Positions 55,093 through 63,811 of a stretch of 64,000 nt of DNA are shown here, one piece after another. Source of the stretch: Alteromonas sp. BMJM2 (GTDB lineage Bacteria > Pseudomonadota > Gammaproteobacteria > Enterobacterales > Alteromonadaceae); contig NZ_JAPVOT010000008.1 in the NCBI RefSeq assembly GCF_027257845.1, positions 124,001-188,000 on the forward strand, in the 5' to 3' direction. The notes beneath the pieces are model-generated. The model ran no database searches and was not told the origin of the DNA. It worked only from the letters and a program-made list of their open reading frames with translations. A program made the translations under genes and the position numbers. The first letter of the stretch is position 1; each line of letters begins with the position of its first letter.

Positions 55093-55851
55093 ATGTACGT
55101 GATAATAATTATTCTAATTGTTGTATTGCTCATTGCCGCGATATTTATAAACGCCATTCAGCAACATAGACAAAAGCAGGAAGCTGAGCGCAGAGCAGAA
55201 TTAGCAAAACAAAAGACCATTGTTGATGAGACAGAAAATGTGCTTTCGGCTTGTACCAACATGCCCGTTTCCTCACGAATTATCGGTATTTTGCATAACC
55301 GCATGGCAAACGCGCTTAAAGCGATTGACAGTATTGCCCCAACGCGTGATGTAAAGCAACGCATTGAAAGTAGCAAACAAGCTGCAGACGCGTCACTTCA
55401 AACCGACGGTAGTGATAATGTTGACTTTGTACTGCCAGACAATGACAAAACCATCATTCAATATATTCAAGCGGTTAAAAAGCTTCGTATTTTGTTGCGC
55501 TCTGAACACAGCAAAGGCCAAGTGGGTTCAAAGCTTTTTTCTGAAGAAGACAAACAGTTAGAAAGACTGCAAGTTAAGGTGAATGTGGAGACTCTGATTA
55601 AGCGAGGGCGAACAGCTCAATCGACAAATATGCTGGGGTCTGCTCGCCAGTATTTCGAAAAAGCAAAAATCGCATTAGAGAATCAAACCAATCATGATGA
55701 ATACGTTTCATCAAAACTTGCTACGCTTAACGCATGGCTAAACGAAATTCAGTCTGACCTTAAAAGCGTTAACGAAAAAGACCGTGCGAGAAAGCAAGAG
55801 GAAGAACGGGACGAGCTTGACGAACTCTTTGCACCTAAGAAAAAATGGTAA
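55093..55851 (+). CDS. Membrane-anchored coiled-coil protein of unknown function
   Basis: The 252-residue product starts with a single membrane helix (MYVIIIILIVVLLIAAIFINA) and then continues as a charged helical protein. A helical segment with QKQEAERRAELAKQK follows the anchor; residues about 160-225 (LKRGRTAQSTNMLGSARQYFEKAKIALEN region) resemble a single tetratricopeptide-like hairpin. The C-terminus is very charged (ARKQEEERDELDELFAPKKKW). It is probably an inner-membrane protein with a cytoplasmic body. I do not recognise a functional family; I remember such genes near cysB/topA in related genomes without a known role. It could be co-transcribed with the histidine kinase. Confidence 0.75.
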   Translation: MYVIIIILIVVLLIAAIFINAIQQHRQKQEAERRAELAKQKTIVDETENVLSACTNMPVSSRIIGILHNRMANALKAIDSIAPTRDVKQRIESSKQAADASLQTDGSDNVDFVLPDNDKTIIQYIQAVKKLRILLRSEHSKGQVGSKLFSEEDKQLERLQVKVNVETLIKRGRTAQSTNMLGSARQYFEKAKIALENQTNHDEYVSSKLATLNAWLNEIQSDLKSVNEKDRARKQEEERDELDELFAPKKKW

Positions 55852-55914
55852 CGCTTTACATGCATTTAATACTGCCGTGTGCTTAGCTTAATCACGGCCT
55901 ATTCGGCAAACATC

Positions 55915-56880
55915 TTATTCACTAGCATAGCGCTCTGTGGTCAGCTGCCACAGAGTTTGCGCTGATACAGATAGCCCTCGTCGCTCGTTTCTTAATAGTC
56001 CCACTCGTTTACACAATAAACCTTCATTAAAAGGTGCTTTGTCAGAGGGTTCTCTATCACAGGGGGATGCATCAGAAGACGCTTCTGAAGAATTTACCTT
56101 TGAAAAAGGAAGCGCGATAAGACCCAATGCTTCCATCTGCTGTTGACAAATTGATGGCATGATAGAAATTCCCAAACCACTTTTGATCAGTTTACCTAAC
56201 GTAGCCAACTGCCCGGTTTCTGCCACAATATTGGGTTCGCCATATTGTAACAACTCAGCTTCAGTCCACTTTCTTACCGCTGAACCACGATTCATCATCA
56301 CCAGAGGAAAATTAAGGCACTGCTGCCAGCTCGCTTTATTATTGAATTTTGCAGCCTGCTCTACTGATGCTACAACGACAAAGCGATCCGTGAACAAGCT
56401 CTCAAACTCTAAGCCCTCTTTATGTTCAGGTTCAAAGGTAAAGCCAATTTCTGCACGTCCGTTTCTTATCTCCTGAACGACTTGCTCCATTACTACGTCT
56501 ACAACGCGAAGGTTAATATTGGGCGCTTTGTGATGAAAGTCGTGCAGCAGACTCGGTAAATGTGACTCTGCGAATGACGGCATTGCGGCAATGGTAAGCT
56601 GACCTTTTGCCATTGCGAATAAATTCTGAATATCCGAAAATGTATTATCCCAGTCTCTACTTAAGCGAAGTGCGTTGGGTAGCAAAGCCTCTCCCTCGGG
56701 GGTTAAACTGACATTTCGTGTGTTTCTCTTGAATAATCTTCCACCTAATTCAGCTTCCATTTTCTTTATTGAAGAAGACAGCGCAGGCTGAGTGAGGAAA
56801 AGCTTGGCAGCCGCCTCTGCGAACGTTGTAGAGTGAGCAACTTCGATGAATGCACGCAGGTGACGATAGGAAATGTTCAT
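55915..56880 (-). CDS. LysR-type transcriptional regulator next to scoAB
   Basis: The 321 residues have the LysR N-terminal helix-turn-helix (MNISYRHLRAFIEVAHSTTFAEAAAKLFLTQPALSSSIKKMEAELGGRLF) and an effector domain with AAMPSFAESHLPSLLHDFHHKAPNI and LIKSGLGISIMPSIC. Near residues 265-290 there is a polar low-complexity insertion rich in Ser, Asp and Pro (SSEASSDASPCDREPSDK) within the second effector lobe. It is divergent from scoA with 104 bases between start codons, so it probably regulates scoAB and itself; a possible T-N11-A box with partial symmetry lies at 56893-56910. The inducer is unknown, perhaps acetoacetate or a related acid. Confidence 0.9.
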   Translation of the reverse strand: MNISYRHLRAFIEVAHSTTFAEAAAKLFLTQPALSSSIKKMEAELGGRLFKRNTRNVSLTPEGEALLPNALRLSRDWDNTFSDIQNLFAMAKGQLTIAAMPSFAESHLPSLLHDFHHKAPNINLRVVDVVMEQVVQEIRNGRAEIGFTFEPEHKEGLEFESLFTDRFVVVASVEQAAKFNNKASWQQCLNFPLVMMNRGSAVRKWTEAELLQYGEPNIVAETGQLATLGKLIKSGLGISIMPSICQQQMEALGLIALPFSKVNSSEASSDASPCDREPSDKAPFNEGLLCKRVGLLRNERRGLSVSAQTLWQLTTERYASE

Positions 56881-56984
56881 GGCAATTAATAACTTTATTT
56901 TATTAATAAGAAGATAAATTCAATTTTACATAAGTTGCTACAGAACAGATACTATTTGTTAACAATCCATTAGTGGAGAATTAA

Positions 56985-57692
56985 ATGGCTGGATTTAATA
57001 AAGTAGTTAACACATATGAAGAGGCACTCTCGGGGTTATCGGACTCAATGACGGTGATAGCCGGAGGATTTGGTCTTTGTGGTATTCCTGAAGGTTTGAT
57101 TGCACATATTAAAACCATGGGCGTAAAAGATCTTACTGTCGTATCGAACAACTGTGGCGTCGATGGATTCGGATTAGGCTTACTCCTAGAAGATAAGCAA
57201 ATTTCTAAAATGGTGTCGTCTTATGTTGGCGAAAATGCATTATTCGAGAAACAGTTGTTAAACGGTGAACTTGAGGTAGAGCTAACGCCTCAAGGTACCC
57301 TGGCCGAGAAAATGCGCGCTGGTGGTGCAGGAATTCCAGCGTTCTATACCGCTACTGGTTATGGAACCCCTGTGGGCGAAGGCAAAGAAGTTAAAGAATT
57401 TGATGGCCGTCCGTATATACTAGAACACGCCATTACTGGCGATTTTGCCATTGTGAAAGCGTGGAAAGCCGACAAGTTTGGGAACTGTGTATTTAGACAC
57501 ACAGCGCAAAATTTTAACCCAATGGCGGCAACAGCAGGCAAAATTACGGTAGTGGAAGTAGAAGAGATCGTAGAGCCTGGAACCTTGTCTCCTAGCGAAA
57601 TTCATACGCCGGGGATCTACGTTAACCGCATTATTAAAGGCGAATTTGAAAAACGTATAGAGCGCCGTGTAGTAACGAAGGAGGACGTGTAA
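56985..57692 (+). CDS. scoA: 3-oxoacid CoA-transferase subunit A
   Basis: This is the alpha subunit of succinyl-CoA:3-ketoacid CoA-transferase (AtoD/ScoA family), which activates acetoacetate using succinyl-CoA or acetyl-CoA. The 235 residues include [20 protein letters not shown], the CoA-binding GGFG motif, followed by [65 protein letters not shown] and [16 protein letters not shown]. It has a GGAG ribosome-binding site and its stop overlaps the start of scoB by one base. Donor CoA cannot be read from sequence. The products feed beta-oxidation and leucine breakdown, matching the bkd operon in this window. Confidence 0.94.
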   Translation: MAGFNKVVNTYEEALSGLSDSMTVIAGGFGLCGIPEGLIAHIKTMGVKDLTVVSNNCGVDGFGLGLLLEDKQISKMVSSYVGENALFEKQLLNGELEVELTPQGTLAEKMRAGGAGIPAFYTATGYGTPVGEGKEVKEFDGRPYILEHAITGDFAIVKAWKADKFGNCVFRHTAQNFNPMAATAGKITVVEVEEIVEPGTLSPSEIHTPGIYVNRIIKGEFEKRIERRVVTKEDV

Positions 57693-58348
57693 TGGCTTTA
57701 ACGAGAGACCAAATTGCAATGCGAGTTGCACAAGAGTTTAAAGACGGTGACTACGTAAACCTCGGTATCGGCATTCCTACCCTTGCAGCCAATTATGTGC
57801 CTGGTGACATCAGCGTTATGCTTCAATCAGAAAACGGCTTATTAGGAATGGGACGATACCCAACCGAGGCCGAAGTTGACGCAGACATGATTAATGCAGG
57901 TAAAGAGACCGTGACGGCGACCATTGGCGCATCAATATTTAATAGTGCAGAAAGTTTTGCCATGATCCGAGGTGGCCATGTGGACTTTACGGTGCTCGGT
58001 GCCTTTGAGGTTGATGTGTCTGGCAATATTGCGTCTTGGATGATCCCTGGAAAGCTTGTTAAGGGTATGGGCGGTGCAATGGATTTGGTAGCAGGCGCTA
58101 AAAATATCATTGTGACTATGACTCACACAGATAAACACGGTAACTCAAAACTTCTACCAGCGTGTACGCTCCCCCTAACAGGCGTAAACTGTATAACGCG
58201 TATTATCACTGATCTCGCCGTTCTATCCGTAGAGAACGGTGCTTTCGTATTGCAGGAAAAAGCGCCTGGTGTATCTGTAGAAGAGATTAAAGAGAAAACC
58301 ATTGGTAAGCTTATTGTGCCAGATGATGTAGCAGAAATGGTGTTATAA
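57692..58348 (+). CDS. scoB: 3-oxoacid CoA-transferase subunit B
   Basis: This is the beta subunit with the catalytic glutamate that forms the enzyme-CoA thioester. The 218 residues contain YVNLGIGIPTLAANYVP and the active-site motif SENGLLGMGRYPTEAE, followed by RGGHVDFTVLGAFEVDVSGNIASWMIPGKLVKGMGGAMDLVAGAKNIIV and ENGAFVLQEKAPGVSVEEI. The ATG overlaps the scoA stop as TAATG, so the two subunits are made together. A long structured terminator lies about 95 bases downstream. Confidence 0.95.
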   Translation: MALTRDQIAMRVAQEFKDGDYVNLGIGIPTLAANYVPGDISVMLQSENGLLGMGRYPTEAEVDADMINAGKETVTATIGASIFNSAESFAMIRGGHVDFTVLGAFEVDVSGNIASWMIPGKLVKGMGGAMDLVAGAKNIIVTMTHTDKHGNSKLLPACTLPLTGVNCITRIITDLAVLSVENGAFVLQEKAPGVSVEEIKEKTIGKLIVPDDVAEMVL

Positions 58349-58442
58349 AATCTATTGGGTGATTGCAAAGCAATGATGACAGCGCATGTAAAATATGTAT
58401 CTGCTCCCATGTTGTCAACAAGCACGCTAGACGATATTAACT

Positions 58443-58528
58443 AAAAGCTGGAAGATAATGAGCTAATCGCATAAGGGGTTAATACCTTCACTGTGCGCAT
58501 TGTGAAAGTTCTTCCGGCTTTTTTGCTT
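58443..58528 (+). terminator. Long structured terminator after scoAB
   Basis: AAAAGCTGGAAGA (58443-58455) pairs with TCTTCCGGCTTTT (58510-58522, one G-U) and is followed by T residues. The 54-base loop can form an inner imperfect hairpin (CGCA..AAGG with CCTT..TGCG). The unusual size suggests a processed 3' RNA or a small RNA, not just a terminator. Confidence 0.6.
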
Positions 58529-58624
58529 TTTATGGCTATGTTTTCACTGAATAGATATCACTTACTTTCAAATCAGTAGCCTTTAAGGGATAATGCCCAC
58601 GAATATTCACATAGAGGCTCTACC

Positions 58625-59956
58625 TTGCTAGTTACTGACTTACCGGTTCATCATAAAATTATCTCCAAACTTGAAAGTAAGAACATCACCACCCTTACGG
58701 AAATTCAGGAGCGGACAATGCTACCCGGTATTCAGGGTAAGGACATTATCGCGTCCTCAAAGACAGGCTCAGGTAAGACTTTCGCCTTCTTAGTACCTGC
58801 GATTAATCGTCTCATGTCTCAAAAAGCACTGAGTCGACAAGACCCTCGTGCACTTATACTTGCTCCAACCAGAGAACTGGCGAAGCAAGTTTTTATTGAA
58901 GCAAAGTCAATGTGTAGTGGCCTAAGTTTGTCCTGCGAACTCATTGTTGGCGGTGAAAACTTCAACGACCAAGTAAAAGGTTTGCGTCGCAATCCTCATA
59001 TTATTGTGGGCACCGCTGGCCGTATAGCCGACCACTTGATTGGCAAAAGCATGTATTTAAACGGCTTAGAACTACTCATTTTTGATGAAGCTGACCGCAT
59101 GCTTGATTTGGGTTTTGCCGCTCAGCTTAAGTTAATTAATACCTACGCCGACCACAGAAAGCGTCAAACCATGTTGTTTTCCGCCACCCTCGATAACATT
59201 GAGCTTAAGCACATGACAACGCAACTCACTCATTCAGCGGTAAGAGTGGCTGTGGGTAGCTCTACGGGCGAGCATGGCGATATAGAACAAACCTGCTTTT
59301 TTGCTGATAACGTGAGTAATAAAGACGAAATCCTTCGGTTTGAACTCGCTAAACGAGAGTACAACCAAGCGATTGTGTTCACCGCTACCCGCGAAGATAC
59401 CGATAGGATTGCTGCAATACTCAACGAAGATAACCTTGAGGCTATCGCCTTAAGAGGTGATTTAGCTCAGCATCAACGTGCTTCTATCATGAGCAGTTTT
59501 TCTAGAGGCCAGCAAAGTGTTCTGGTAACAACGGATTTAGCTTCTCGTGGTTTAGACTTATCAAAAGTCGGTTTAGTAGTTAACTTCGACCTTCCCAAAA
59601 ATGCCGATGAATATATTCACCGAATTGGACGTACCGGCCGAGCAGGACAAAAAGGCGAAGCTTTCTCTCTTGTTGGTCCAAGAGACTGGAACAGTTTCGA
59701 GGCACTTAAAACTCATCTTCAATACGCCCTTGAATGTAAACCTCATGATGAATTTAGTGCAAAATTTGAAGGTTTCACTAAGAAGAAGAGTACGCAGAGT
59801 AAAGGAAAACCAATAACAGGCAAAAACCGTGATGCTAAGCCTGTTAGAGCAAAGCCTGTAAGACGTGTTGACCCTATGGAAGGTGCGGATATTGGAATGG
59901 TGCCGGTGAAGCGCAAGCCCCGTAATACTAGTGAGCCTGATTCTGAGGAAGAATAG
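58625..59956 (+). CDS. DEAD-box ATP-dependent RNA helicase
   Basis: This 443-residue RNA helicase acts in ribosome assembly or RNA decay. The motifs are complete: the Q-motif region ITTLTEIQERTMLPGIQGKDI, motif I SSKTGSGKT, Ia APTRELAKQ, DEAD in IFDEADRMLDLGF, SAT in LFSATLDN, IV-VI in IVFTATREDTDR, TTDLASRGLDLSKV and YIHRIGRTGRAGQKG. The C-terminal tail is basic and low complexity (KKKSTQSKGKPITGKNRDAK). The start is a TTG at 58625: an AGAGG site lies seven bases upstream, and no in-frame ATG exists back to a stop at 58577. Which E. coli helicase it corresponds to (SrmB, RhlE-like) is not certain. A strong terminator follows. Confidence 0.93.
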   Translation: MLVTDLPVHHKIISKLESKNITTLTEIQERTMLPGIQGKDIIASSKTGSGKTFAFLVPAINRLMSQKALSRQDPRALILAPTRELAKQVFIEAKSMCSGLSLSCELIVGGENFNDQVKGLRRNPHIIVGTAGRIADHLIGKSMYLNGLELLIFDEADRMLDLGFAAQLKLINTYADHRKRQTMLFSATLDNIELKHMTTQLTHSAVRVAVGSSTGEHGDIEQTCFFADNVSNKDEILRFELAKREYNQAIVFTATREDTDRIAAILNEDNLEAIALRGDLAQHQRASIMSSFSRGQQSVLVTTDLASRGLDLSKVGLVVNFDLPKNADEYIHRIGRTGRAGQKGEAFSLVGPRDWNSFEALKTHLQYALECKPHDEFSAKFEGFTKKKSTQSKGKPITGKNRDAKPVRAKPVRRVDPMEGADIGMVPVKRKPRNTSEPDSEEE

Positions 59957-59984
59957 TCAATCAAACACTCACGGGTGCTAATAC

Positions 59985-60015
59985 AAAAAAAGCGAGCTTA
60001 TGCTCGCTTTTTTTG
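59985..60015. terminator. Bidirectional terminator after the helicase gene
   Basis: AAAAAAAGCGAGC and GCTCGCTTTTTTT form a 13-bp stem with loop TTAT. It serves the rightward helicase and the leftward EF-hand gene. Confidence 0.92.
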
Positions 60016-60048
60016 TTCGTGTTTGAAATGGCCGTTATTGCAAACGTA

Positions 60049-60291
60049 TTAGTATTCCCACCAACACTCTTGCCACCATTCTAAAAACTCTTCGAAGTCT
60101 ATATAACCGTCGTCATTGCCGTCGATTAATTTAAAGCCTTCTTCAACGTGGCTCGCCTTAGTTTTCGGCGAAATAATGGTTAAAAGCTCAATAAACTCGG
60201 TTAAATCTATTTGACCATTTCCGTCACGGTCAAAAAAACTGAAGTCTTTTCTTATCTCTTCAATTTTTGCATCTGAAAGTTGAGTACTCAC
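60049..60291 (-). CDS. Two-EF-hand calcium-binding protein
   Basis: This 80-residue calmodulin-like protein has two complete EF-hand loops: DRDGNGQIDLTE and DGNDDGYIDFEE, with acidic residues at positions 1, 3, 5 and 12, spaced like a calmodulin lobe. It has no signal peptide or membrane helix, so it is probably cytoplasmic and senses or buffers calcium. An ATG at 60297 is immediately behind AAGGA with no spacing; the GTG at 60291 (MSTQLSDAKI), six bases after the AAGGA, is the better start. The C-terminus ends in aromatic residues (WWQECWWEY), unusual for the family and possibly a partner-binding surface. It lies 53 bases after trhO in the same direction. Confidence 0.88.
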   Translation of the reverse strand: MSTQLSDAKIEEIRKDFSFFDRDGNGQIDLTEFIELLTIISPKTKASHVEEGFKLIDGNDDGYIDFEEFLEWWQECWWEY

Positions 60292-60350
60292 TCTCATTCC
60301 TTAAAAAACAACAACGATGGGGTGAGTGTATCGTCTCTCCTTTCGAGTGT

Positions 60351-61373
60351 CTATGCCTCTTTTTCTTTTGCCTTTTCATTTGCTTTTAAGGCGCGATTAC
60401 GCTGTGCTTGAGCTTTCTCTAAGCGCTTTTGTTCCATGGTCAGTCTAGCGTCTGTTCCGACGTGTTCTTGCTGTCTAGCTTTCGCTAGCTGTACCTGCTT
60501 CTCACGCTCTCTAAATCGAGAGATTTGATCTTCAGTATGGGTGCCGTGGCAATGGGGACAGCTCACTCCTGGCTCGTATTTATCACTCTCTTTATCTTCT
60601 GCAGTGATGGGTAAACGACACGCATAACATTGCTCGTAATGACTCTTCTCTAAGTCGTGATTGACCGCCACTCTATTATCAAAAACAAAACAATCACCTT
60701 CCCACAAGGATTCCTCTTTTGGTACATCCTCTAGGTATTGTAGAATTCCGCCCTCTAAGTGATAAACGTCTTCAAAACCTTGTTCTTTGAGATAGGCAGT
60801 AGATTTTTCGCAGCGTATTCCGCCTGTGCAGAACATGGCAACTTTCTTGTTTTTAGCCGGATCTAGGGATTTAGCGACGTACTCAGGAAATTCCCTGAAG
60901 GTGTCGGTTTTTGGGTCTATCGCGTTTTTAAACGTACCAATTTCTATTTCATAGCCATTACGTGTGTCGATAACGGTAACGTCTGGGTCGCTTATTAACT
61001 CATTCCATTCACTGGGCTTTACGTAGGTACCTACGGTTTGCCGAGGGTCTATCCCTTCAACACCCATGGTGACAATTTCTTTTTTAAGTTTTACTTTAGT
61101 GCGATAGAAAGGCTGCTCATCGTGAAGAGACTCTTTACAGGAAATAGGGTTAATCCGCTCGTCACTATTTAGGTAACTGATTAATGCATCGATACCTTCT
61201 CTGGGACCAGAAACGGTTCCGTTTATCCCTTCATGAGCGAGTAGAAGCGTGCCTCTGATGCCATTTTTTTCCATGACGTCAGTAAGTGGCTGGCGCATCT
61301 CCTTAAAGTTTTCAAGCGCGACGAACTTGTACATCGCGCATACAATATATTTTGATTCAGATTGTGTAGACAT
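60351..61373 (-). CDS. trhO: tRNA uridine(34) hydroxylase TrhO (rhodanese domain)
   Basis: TrhO (YceA) hydroxylates U34 of certain tRNAs using oxygen, the first step to 5-methoxyuridine or its oxyacetic acid derivative. The 340 residues (E. coli 350) have the N-terminal acylphosphatase-like part ([35 protein letters not shown]), the rhodanese domain with [18 protein letters not shown], the active Cys in [18 protein letters not shown], and a C-terminal Cys-rich zinc-like segment ([21 protein letters not shown]). A Lys/Glu/Ala-rich helical tail ends the protein. It is leftward and followed by the EF-hand gene, probably in one transcript. Confidence 0.94.
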   Translation of the reverse strand: MSTQSESKYIVCAMYKFVALENFKEMRQPLTDVMEKNGIRGTLLLAHEGINGTVSGPREGIDALISYLNSDERINPISCKESLHDEQPFYRTKVKLKKEIVTMGVEGIDPRQTVGTYVKPSEWNELISDPDVTVIDTRNGYEIEIGTFKNAIDPKTDTFREFPEYVAKSLDPAKNKKVAMFCTGGIRCEKSTAYLKEQGFEDVYHLEGGILQYLEDVPKEESLWEGDCFVFDNRVAVNHDLEKSHYEQCYACRLPITAEDKESDKYEPGVSCPHCHGTHTEDQISRFREREKQVQLAKARQQEHVGTDARLTMEQKRLEKAQAQRNRALKANEKAKEKEA

Positions 61374-61505
61374 TATTTTAACCTTTGCTGATTGGAGCGT
61401 AAGACCAGTGCAAAATGCGGCGCGCAGTATACCAAAACGATAGGTAAAACCAATGGGAAAATCGAACGAAGTTTATTACAGTAGATCTAAATCAACAAAA
61501 CTGCC

Positions 61506-62024
61506 CTACACTGCCATCCTAACATGCTCTTCATTTTCGTCCTTGGCGCTAATAATGTCATACAGCATAGTATTGTCTTCTTCGATGTCACTCTTGTAAA
61601 TATTGGCTAAACGCTTTTGAGTCCCCAGACTGCAGTTATTCTTAACATCATCGGGTATGCGTGACGCGTCGTCAAATTGGGCAAGCGGTGAAGGGTTCAT
61701 CGATAAGAATAAGCGAGCAGAGGCTAAATCAGATGACATGAGTGATCCCAACGTAGCCATATTCGCCCAATCTTTATCTGCAGCTTGTAATGCGGGCTGT
61801 CTGTAGTGACTCAGGTTACTTATTTCGTTTTGATAGGGTGAGTCTTCGCTCTTTGCATGTGGCGTTAAATGTATAGGATGGGCTAACGCATTTTGATGCA
61901 TGGCTAGATACAGAGCAAACAAGCGACCTTGTGAGGAGGCTTTTGCCAATGCACCGTTAAACTCCCAGCGGTAACTAGGGTCCAATTCAACGGTACTGTT
62001 TGAATTGACTTGCTCAACGCTCAT
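61506..62024 (-). CDS. Conserved-looking hypothetical protein
   Basis: The 172-residue product has no signal peptide, membrane helix or named motif. The N-terminal part (YRWEFNGALAKASSQGRLFALYLAMHQNAL) looks helical with an amphipathic pattern; the middle is polar and rich in Ser, Asn and Gln; the C-terminus is acidic. It is divergent from the response-regulator gene, with 131 bases between them holding both promoters. Codon use resembles its neighbours, and the frame is long and uninterrupted, so it is probably a real gene. I cannot suggest a function. Confidence 0.65.
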   Translation of the reverse strand: MSVEQVNSNSTVELDPSYRWEFNGALAKASSQGRLFALYLAMHQNALAHPIHLTPHAKSEDSPYQNEISNLSHYRQPALQAADKDWANMATLGSLMSSDLASARLFLSMNPSPLAQFDDASRIPDDVKNNCSLGTQKRLANIYKSDIEEDNTMLYDIISAKDENEEHVRMAV

Positions 62025-62155
62025 GATGAAAAACTGTAGTGATATTCATACGTTAGTTGTCGGCTGAATAATAATATTCTGAAGGATCAAATTGCTCATT
62101 ACACATTTTTAAACCATCATTATGTTTTCTCGCTCTGCAAATCTTTGAGGATGCA

Positions 62156-63796
62156 GTGAAATACAGTGATAAAAGAGTACTGATTGTTGAAGATCAGCGA
62201 CCATTTTTGCTTATGCTTAAAGGATTATTGCAATCGATGGGCGCTACCAACATCGTGACAAAATCCTCAGCGGAACAAGCTATTTCTGAAGCCAAACGCA
62301 CAAAGTTCGATATTGTGGTTTGCGATCTACACTTAGGCGCTGATTTCAAAAATGGCTATGAACTAGTCGAAGAGCTGCGAGTAAAGCGACTAATTAAAAC
62401 GACCTCTGTATTTATTTTGATAAGTGCAGACAGTACTCGCTCAATGGTACTTGGTTCTATTGATAGAAGACCTGACGACTTTTTAATTAAGCCCTTTTCT
62501 CAGGTGCAATTGAAAAGCAGAATTAGTAGAGCATGGCAAAAGCGACAGTTTTTGCAGCAGGCCTATGAACATATAGAAAAAAAACAACTCACTGATGCAA
62601 TAACAGTACTCACCACCTTGTACAACAAACCTTCACATTACAAGGGACATTGTGAACAACTGCTAGTGGAAACTTACCGTCGAAAAGAAGACTGCAAAGG
62701 AGCGCTAGCTGTCTTAGCTCCCTACACTAGCGGCAAGCCCGTATTGTGGGCTCAAATTGCATTGGGAAAAACCTACATTCAAAACGCCGACTACGACAAG
62801 GCTATCACTATCGCGATGAAAACCCTTAAACGGAATCGTTTTAGCGCTGATGCAAACGACATATTAGCCCTCGCTCATCAGGGGTTAGAAAATCGAGAAG
62901 CGGCTTTAAACGCAATTAAAGAAGCCATTAAACTATCGCCTTACTCAGTTTCTCGTCATTTGCAAGCTTGTGAAATAGCAAAGCAAAATCTGGATTTCGT
63001 CACTGCTGCCTTATCATGTAGCGCTATTTGGAATCTTTCTAAGCGCACCGTGCATAAGAATAGTCTGCATTGGTGTACGTTAGTACGTAGCCTTCTTGAT
63101 GTAGCAGAGCATTCTGACGACAAAAAGCAGCGGAACAAATATCAACAAGAGGCATTATTAGCACTCCAGCGAGGTAAATTTGACGAGCACCTTTTAAGAA
63201 TGGATCGGAATTTCGATGTGGATATTTTCGGTAATATCGTCAACGCCAGAGTGAACGCAATAGACGGAAAATTGATTGATGCAAAAAAACACCTAGTCAA
63301 CTCGCAAGTTGCTATCGAGGAAAAATACGCTGAGCATCCCACCGTTTATCTGCCTGACAGTATTAATGTGATGTATTCATTGGGAGAGTATGATGATGCG
63401 ATTGCCCTGTCGAAAATTGTGGCAACCAGAACAGATGAATTAGATCAGAACAGCGCATCTATGCTTGAACAAGAGGCAGAAAAAGCAAAAACCAACTTGG
63501 CAAATTATCAGCAGTTTAATCGTGAAGGTATTCAGCACTATCAACAGAACTCATATGAGCGAGCAAAAGCGTCGTTTGCTTTGGCTCAAAATTATGCCCC
63601 AGTGAATATTGGTGTTGCGCTAAATTTACTTCAGTGCCTACTTCAGCTATTTAAAATTATCGACAAAGCAGACTCGCAGATGGCTGGTGAATGCAGGCGC
63701 CTTTATAAATTATTGGACAATATCCCACTCAAAGACGCCTACAGCGAAAAGTACTCAAATTTGCGTGACGAGTTATCGCTTTTTCTAGGATTATAG
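62156..63796 (+). CDS. Orphan response regulator with TPR repeats
   Basis: The 546-residue protein has an N-terminal receiver domain (about 5-125): KRVLIVEDQRPFLLMLKGLL with acidic residues at 12-13, phosphoacceptor Asp57 in IVVCDLHLG, and Lys in DDFLIKPFS. In place of a DNA-binding output it carries a long helical region with TPR units, for example PVLWAQIALGKTYIQNADYDKAITIAMKTL and NDILALAHQGLENREAALNAIKEAIKLSP, to the C-terminus. It therefore acts through protein contacts. The start is a GTG at 62156 with GAGG seven bases upstream. No kinase is adjacent; the closest is the soluble kinase at 54233. Its role is unknown. Confidence 0.9.
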   Translation: MKYSDKRVLIVEDQRPFLLMLKGLLQSMGATNIVTKSSAEQAISEAKRTKFDIVVCDLHLGADFKNGYELVEELRVKRLIKTTSVFILISADSTRSMVLGSIDRRPDDFLIKPFSQVQLKSRISRAWQKRQFLQQAYEHIEKKQLTDAITVLTTLYNKPSHYKGHCEQLLVETYRRKEDCKGALAVLAPYTSGKPVLWAQIALGKTYIQNADYDKAITIAMKTLKRNRFSADANDILALAHQGLENREAALNAIKEAIKLSPYSVSRHLQACEIAKQNLDFVTAALSCSAIWNLSKRTVHKNSLHWCTLVRSLLDVAEHSDDKKQRNKYQQEALLALQRGKFDEHLLRMDRNFDVDIFGNIVNARVNAIDGKLIDAKKHLVNSQVAIEEKYAEHPTVYLPDSINVMYSLGEYDDAIALSKIVATRTDELDQNSASMLEQEAEKAKTNLANYQQFNREGIQHYQQNSYERAKASFALAQNYAPVNIGVALNLLQCLLQLFKIIDKADSQMAGECRRLYKLLDNIPLKDAYSEKYSNLRDELSLFLGL

Positions 63797-63811
63797 CTTT
63801 TTAACTGGTAA

